Source: Rhodospirillales bacterium
GTDB lineage: Bacteria > Pseudomonadota > Alphaproteobacteria > Acetobacterales > Acetobacteraceae
Assembly: GCA_018971905.1 (NCBI GenBank)
Contig: JAGWZS010000059.1
Span: forward strand, 1-9,187
Direction of reading: 5' to 3'
Length of the DNA: 9,187 bases
Shown: positions 6,557 to 9,187 of the stretch, piece after piece
How positions within the stretch are numbered: the stretch's first letter is position 1
Layout: each line of letters starts with the position of its first letter
The notes under the pieces: model-generated
Seen by the model: only the letters and a program-made list of their open reading frames with translations
Databases searched by the model: none
What the model was told of the DNA's origin: nothing
Made by a program: the position numbers and the translations under genes

Positions 6557-7515
6557 GCGCCGATCCTCGCCGCCACGAACAGGAACACGCCGGCCAGCAT
6601 TCCCAGCAGCAATGCCGCACCCAGAAATTCCGGCACCCGGAACACCCGCATTTTTGCGCGCGACACCTCGAATACAGAAAGAACCATCGTCATCACCAGC
6701 AGTTTGGCCGCCCACAACGCCAGCCCGCCGGGCCAGGAAAGAATTTCCGCCGCCCGCGCCATGCCAAAAGGCAGGAAAATACTTCCCACAAGGTTCATCC
6801 AGGTCAGCAGCCGCAGCATCCCGGCAAACTCCAGCAGCGCCAGCAGCCGGCCGGAATATTCCAGCACCATCGCCTCATGCACCATGGCGAGTTCTAGATG
6901 GCCGGAGGGATTATCCGTGGGGATGCGCCCGGTCTCGGTCAGCGCCACGGTGAGCATCGCCGCCAGGGCGAAGCCGAGCGAGACGGAAATGCCGATATGC
7001 GCGGTGCGGAAGGCGGTGGCGATGCCGTCCAGGCTCGTGCTGTGGGCCAGCAGCGCAAAGGCCAGCAGCAGTACCAGCAACGCGCCCTCGGCAAACAGGC
7101 CAAACAGCGCCTCCCGCGCGGCACCACCCCCGCCGAAACTGAACCCTGTCTCCAGTCCGCCCAGCATGGTAGCTGCCCGCGCCAGGGCGAACAGCCCGAT
7201 GATGGTGATGTAATCCCCTGCATCGGCGGTGAGCATACCGGTGGCAAAGCTGGGGATGAGCATGGTGGCCACGGCAAGGGCCAGAAACACGCCCAGCGGC
7301 CAGAGGGTGAATAAATCCGTCGCGGTATCTGGTACCAAGGTGCTTTTGCGCAGCAGCTTGGCCAGATGAAAATAGGGTTGCAGCACCGGCGGGCCGCGCC
7401 GCCCCAGCAGCCAGGCGCGGAGTTTGTTTACCAGCCCCGTCAGCAAGGGCGCGCCCGCGAAACAGAGCGCGATATGCAGCACGGTGGCGATGAAGGCGAG
7501 GGCGAATGAAAGCAT
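6553..7515 (-). CDS. hyfC: Hydrogenase-4 subunit C-like / NuoH-like membrane protein
   Basis: A 320-residue NuoH/HyfC/HycD family protein with about eight membrane helices; it is the heel that joins the peripheral redox module to the membrane arm. Two signature loops are clear. GRRGPPVLQPYFHLAKL (38-54) is the family's first cytoplasmic loop. RIPTDNPSGHLELAMVHE (197-214), followed by AMVLEYSGR, carries the acidic residues Glu208, Glu214 and Glu219 that line the entry of the proton path. Length matches E. coli HyfC (about 315-322). The ATG (7515-7513) is two bases after the hyfB stop; the upstream sequence is G-rich (AGGGCGG) but has no textbook Shine-Dalgarno. The stop overlaps the hyfE start. 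The PTDNPSGHLEL wording is that of hydrogenase-type HyfC rather than NuoH. Confidence 0.92.
   Translation of the reverse strand: MLSFALAFIATVLHIALCFAGAPLLTGLVNKLRAWLLGRRGPPVLQPYFHLAKLLRKSTLVPDTATDLFTLWPLGVFLALAVATMLIPSFATGMLTADAGDYITIIGLFALARAATMLGGLETGFSFGGGGAAREALFGLFAEGALLVLLLAFALLAHSTSLDGIATAFRTAHIGISVSLGFALAAMLTVALTETGRIPTDNPSGHLELAMVHEAMVLEYSGRLLALLEFAGMLRLLTWMNLVGSIFLPFGMARAAEILSWPGGLALWAAKLLVMTMVLSVFEVSRAKMRVFRVPEFLGAALLLGMLAGVFLFVAARIGA
6564..6568 (-). promoter_or_regulatory. Ribosome binding site deciding the hyfE start
   Basis: GAGGA on the - strand, seven bases before the ATG at 6556-6554. It supports the short, 219-residue HyfE over the 53-residue-longer reading. Confidence 0.7.
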
Positions 7516-7517
7516 GT

Positions 7518-9187
7518 TCAGCCGCCCTGCCCCAGCCCGAGTGCGAGCAGGAACGCCACCAGCACTGCGAAGACAAAAGCCAGACGTTCCCGGATGGTGG
7601 CCCGGCGCACGCGTTCAGCCAGGCGGATCAGCCGCGTCTGTATCCGGAATAACGGGGCAAGCAGAAACCGCTCGGCCGGGTCTGCCATGCCAGCCCCCAG
7701 CAGCCCCTTGCCCAGCACGCGCATGATGGGCTCGGCAAAGCCGGTGGCGCTGGCCTGGGTGTGCGGGTCACCAAAGGGCAGCCAGGCGGGCGGGCGGCCA
7801 AATCCGCCATTCCAGGCCGGAACCTCCCGCAGGCCGCGCACGCCCCAGCGCGTTTGCACGAACCCAGCGGCCAAGGCGGCCAGCCCGGCCAGAATCAGCA
7901 ATGTAACCGGCGCGTAGGCCAGAGGCGGGGTTTGTGCTTCTGGCGCCAGCAGCATGATTACCGGGTTTAGCAGATCCAGCAGCAGCCCCGGCACCAGGGC
8001 CACGGGAATGGCCAGCGCGCCCAGCAGCGCCATGGCCACGAACGGCCCGCGCCGCAAATCCTCAGCCGCCGCCGCGTGCAGGCTGCGCGGGCGGCCCAGA
8101 AATCCTAGCCCGATGAGCCGCACCGAAGCCGCCAGCGCCAGCGCGGCACCTATGCCCAGCACCGCCAGCAGAGCGGAAAACCCGATGCGCGCCAGAATGC
8201 CCCCCGTTGCCGCCGCGCCGATGGCCGCGTGAAACAACAAAAACTCCGGCGCGAAACCCGGCCCCAGCGGCAGCGCGGCCATGCCCGCGGCGCCCAGCAG
8301 CATCAGTGCGCCGAGGCGCGGCATGCCGCGCATCAAGCCGCCCAGCCAGTTGAGCGAGGTGGTGCCGGTAGCGTGTTTTACCTCCCCGGCACCGATGAAC
8401 AGCAGCGGCTTGAACAGCCCATGCGCCACGGCGCACAGCAACGCCGCCTGCAAGGCCACGCCGGAAAGCTCAGCATCACCAACGGCCTTGGCGTAAAGTG
8501 CGAGCCCCAGCCCCACGGTGATGAGCCCCACATGTTCAACCGTGGAGCAGGCCAGGGCGGTTTTCAGCTCCACCTCCAGCACCGCCCGCAGCGCGCCGAT
8601 GAGCACCGAGAGTGCCCCCGCCGCCACCAAAACTTCACCCCACCATGGCTGCTGCGCCGGGGCCAGAACCACGAAGGCGTAGCGAATGAGCACATAGAGC
8701 GCCACCTTCACCATGCCGCCGGACATGAGCGCCGAAACACCCGCCGGAGGGGCAGGGTGCGCGCGCGGCAGCCAGCTATGCAGCGGTGCGAGCCCCGCCT
8801 TGGCCCCGGCGCCAAGGGCCACCAGCACAAAGGCCAGCGAGGAGGCGGGCAGAAACATGGCTGGGATGAGGCAGGCGCCGGAGAAGATCGCCACCCCGGC
8901 GTAAAGCGTGGCGGGTTTCTGATCGCCTTGCAGCACCAGCAGCCAGGAGGCGGCGCTCATCAGCTCGAACCCAAGAATGAGTGTAAACCCGTCGCCCGCC
9001 AGCAGCGCCAGCGCCATGCCCAGCACAAACGCCCAGAACGGTACTGAGGCGCGCATTCCCGCCAGGGCCGCCGCCACCACCTGCGGCAGCAAAATGCAGC
9101 CAAACAGCAGGGACAGGGCATCGAGATGCAAATGCATCCCCTGCCCCGGCAGGCCGAATATCAAACCGAAGGAAGTTCCCACGCTTT
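7518..9187 (-). CDS. hyfB: Hydrogenase-4 subunit B-like antiporter subunit (5' partial)
   Basis: An antiporter-like proton-translocating membrane subunit; 554 residues are readable from a GTG at 9182-9180. The frame stays open to the window edge, and the conserved L-H-L-D-A-L-S-L-L-F segment sits at residue 18-27, whereas full-length HyfB (about 670) has it some 50 or more residues in. The real start is therefore probably beyond base 9187. Numbered from that GTG, conserved charges are Glu73 (FELMS), Lys128 and His135 (GAGAKAGLAPLHSWLPRAHP), Lys159, Lys207 (ELKTALACSTVEHVG), Lys258 (HGLFKPLLF) and Glu312 (APEF). The C-terminal part has the HyfB signature TQASATGFAEPI (475-486), but the usual W-D-C-G-F reads W-N-G-G-F (457-461). 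It ends with a last membrane helix near 535-550. It is the first visible gene of the leftward hyf operon, two bases from hyfC. Confidence 0.9.
   Translation of the reverse strand, partial: SVGTSFGLIFGLPGQGMHLHLDALSLLFGCILLPQVVAAALAGMRASVPFWAFVLGMALALLAGDGFTLILGFELMSAASWLLVLQGDQKPATLYAGVAIFSGACLIPAMFLPASSLAFVLVALGAGAKAGLAPLHSWLPRAHPAPPAGVSALMSGGMVKVALYVLIRYAFVVLAPAQQPWWGEVLVAAGALSVLIGALRAVLEVELKTALACSTVEHVGLITVGLGLALYAKAVGDAELSGVALQAALLCAVAHGLFKPLLFIGAGEVKHATGTTSLNWLGGLMRGMPRLGALMLLGAAGMAALPLGPGFAPEFLLFHAAIGAAATGGILARIGFSALLAVLGIGAALALAASVRLIGLGFLGRPRSLHAAAAEDLRRGPFVAMALLGALAIPVALVPGLLLDLLNPVIMLLAPEAQTPPLAYAPVTLLILAGLAALAAGFVQTRWGVRGLREVPAWNGGFGRPPAWLPFGDPHTQASATGFAEPIMRVLGKGLLGAGMADPAERFLLAPLFRIQTRLIRLAERVRRATIRERLAFVFAVLVAFLLALGLGQGG

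Noticed and set aside
6557..6715. N-terminal extension of hyfE by 53 codons
   Set aside because: It lies fully inside hyfC in another frame, has no membrane character, and the ATG at 6556 has a good ribosome binding site and matches the family length.
5885..7213. Long + strand open frame (442 codons) opposite hyfE and hyfC
   Set aside because: It is antisense to strongly supported membrane genes, has a low-complexity His/Gln/Arg/Ser composition without any recognisable motif, and is explained by high GC at third codon positions.
6000..9100. Many CAGCAGC / GCCAGCAGCA runs on the + strand
   Set aside because: They are dispersed and correspond to Leu (CTG) and Ala (GCC, GCG) codons of membrane proteins on the - strand; there is no regular unit or spacing, so they are not a repeat array or CRISPR.
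3097..9187. Canonical complex I (nuo) operon or a working [NiFe] hydrogenase
   Set aside because: The subunit set and wording (HyfE, HyfF, EPGHFR in HyfG) are of hydrogenase-4 type, not nuo, and the [NiFe] cysteines are absent.

Overview
The window is GC-rich chromosomal DNA from a proteobacterium. It is most likely an alphaproteobacterium, possibly Acetobacteraceae or another Rhodospirillales lineage. I base this on the accD-folC arrangement, the wording of the AccD zinc-finger region and the strong GC bias at third codon positions. The family-level placement is inference only. The window is densely coding: no gap between genes exceeds 40 bases, and I see no tRNA, rRNA, insertion sequence, CRISPR array or phage gene.

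Left part, + strand (1-3100). The end of accD (acetyl-CoA carboxylase beta subunit, 5' end outside the window) overlaps the TTG start of folC (dihydrofolate/folylpolyglutamate synthase) by three bases. After a 38-base gap comes a gene for a Tat-exported calcineurin-like metallophosphoesterase of the purple acid phosphatase type, with its own good ribosome binding site and all expected metal ligands.

Right part, - strand (9187-3097). Five genes read leftwards as one tight operon: hyfB (5' end outside the window), hyfC, hyfE, hyfF and hyfG. Neighbours overlap by 4 bases, or lie 2 bases apart at hyfB/hyfC. They encode the membrane arm and large subunit of a complex related to formate hydrogenlyase/hydrogenase-4 and to respiratory complex I. 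HyfB and HyfF are antiporter-like proton-pumping subunits, HyfC is the NuoH-like heel, HyfE carries a NuoK-like region, and HyfG is the NuoD/hydrogenase-large-subunit homologue.

The main point of interest is HyfG. The four cysteines that hold the [NiFe] centre in true group 4 hydrogenases are replaced by Ser, Ala, Ser and Gly. The tyrosine that complex I uses for quinone at the same place is also absent. The membrane subunits, in contrast, keep their charged proton-path residues. This fits the 'energy-converting hydrogenase-related' (Ehr) class, whose substrate is unresolved. The iron-sulfur subunit HyfI (NuoB-like), expected directly after hyfG, is not there: hyfG runs straight into the convergent phosphoesterase gene, their stop codons interlock, and a perfect 10-bp hairpin lies inside the hyfG tail. 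The electron donor, electron acceptor and any hyfI lie outside the window, if they exist.
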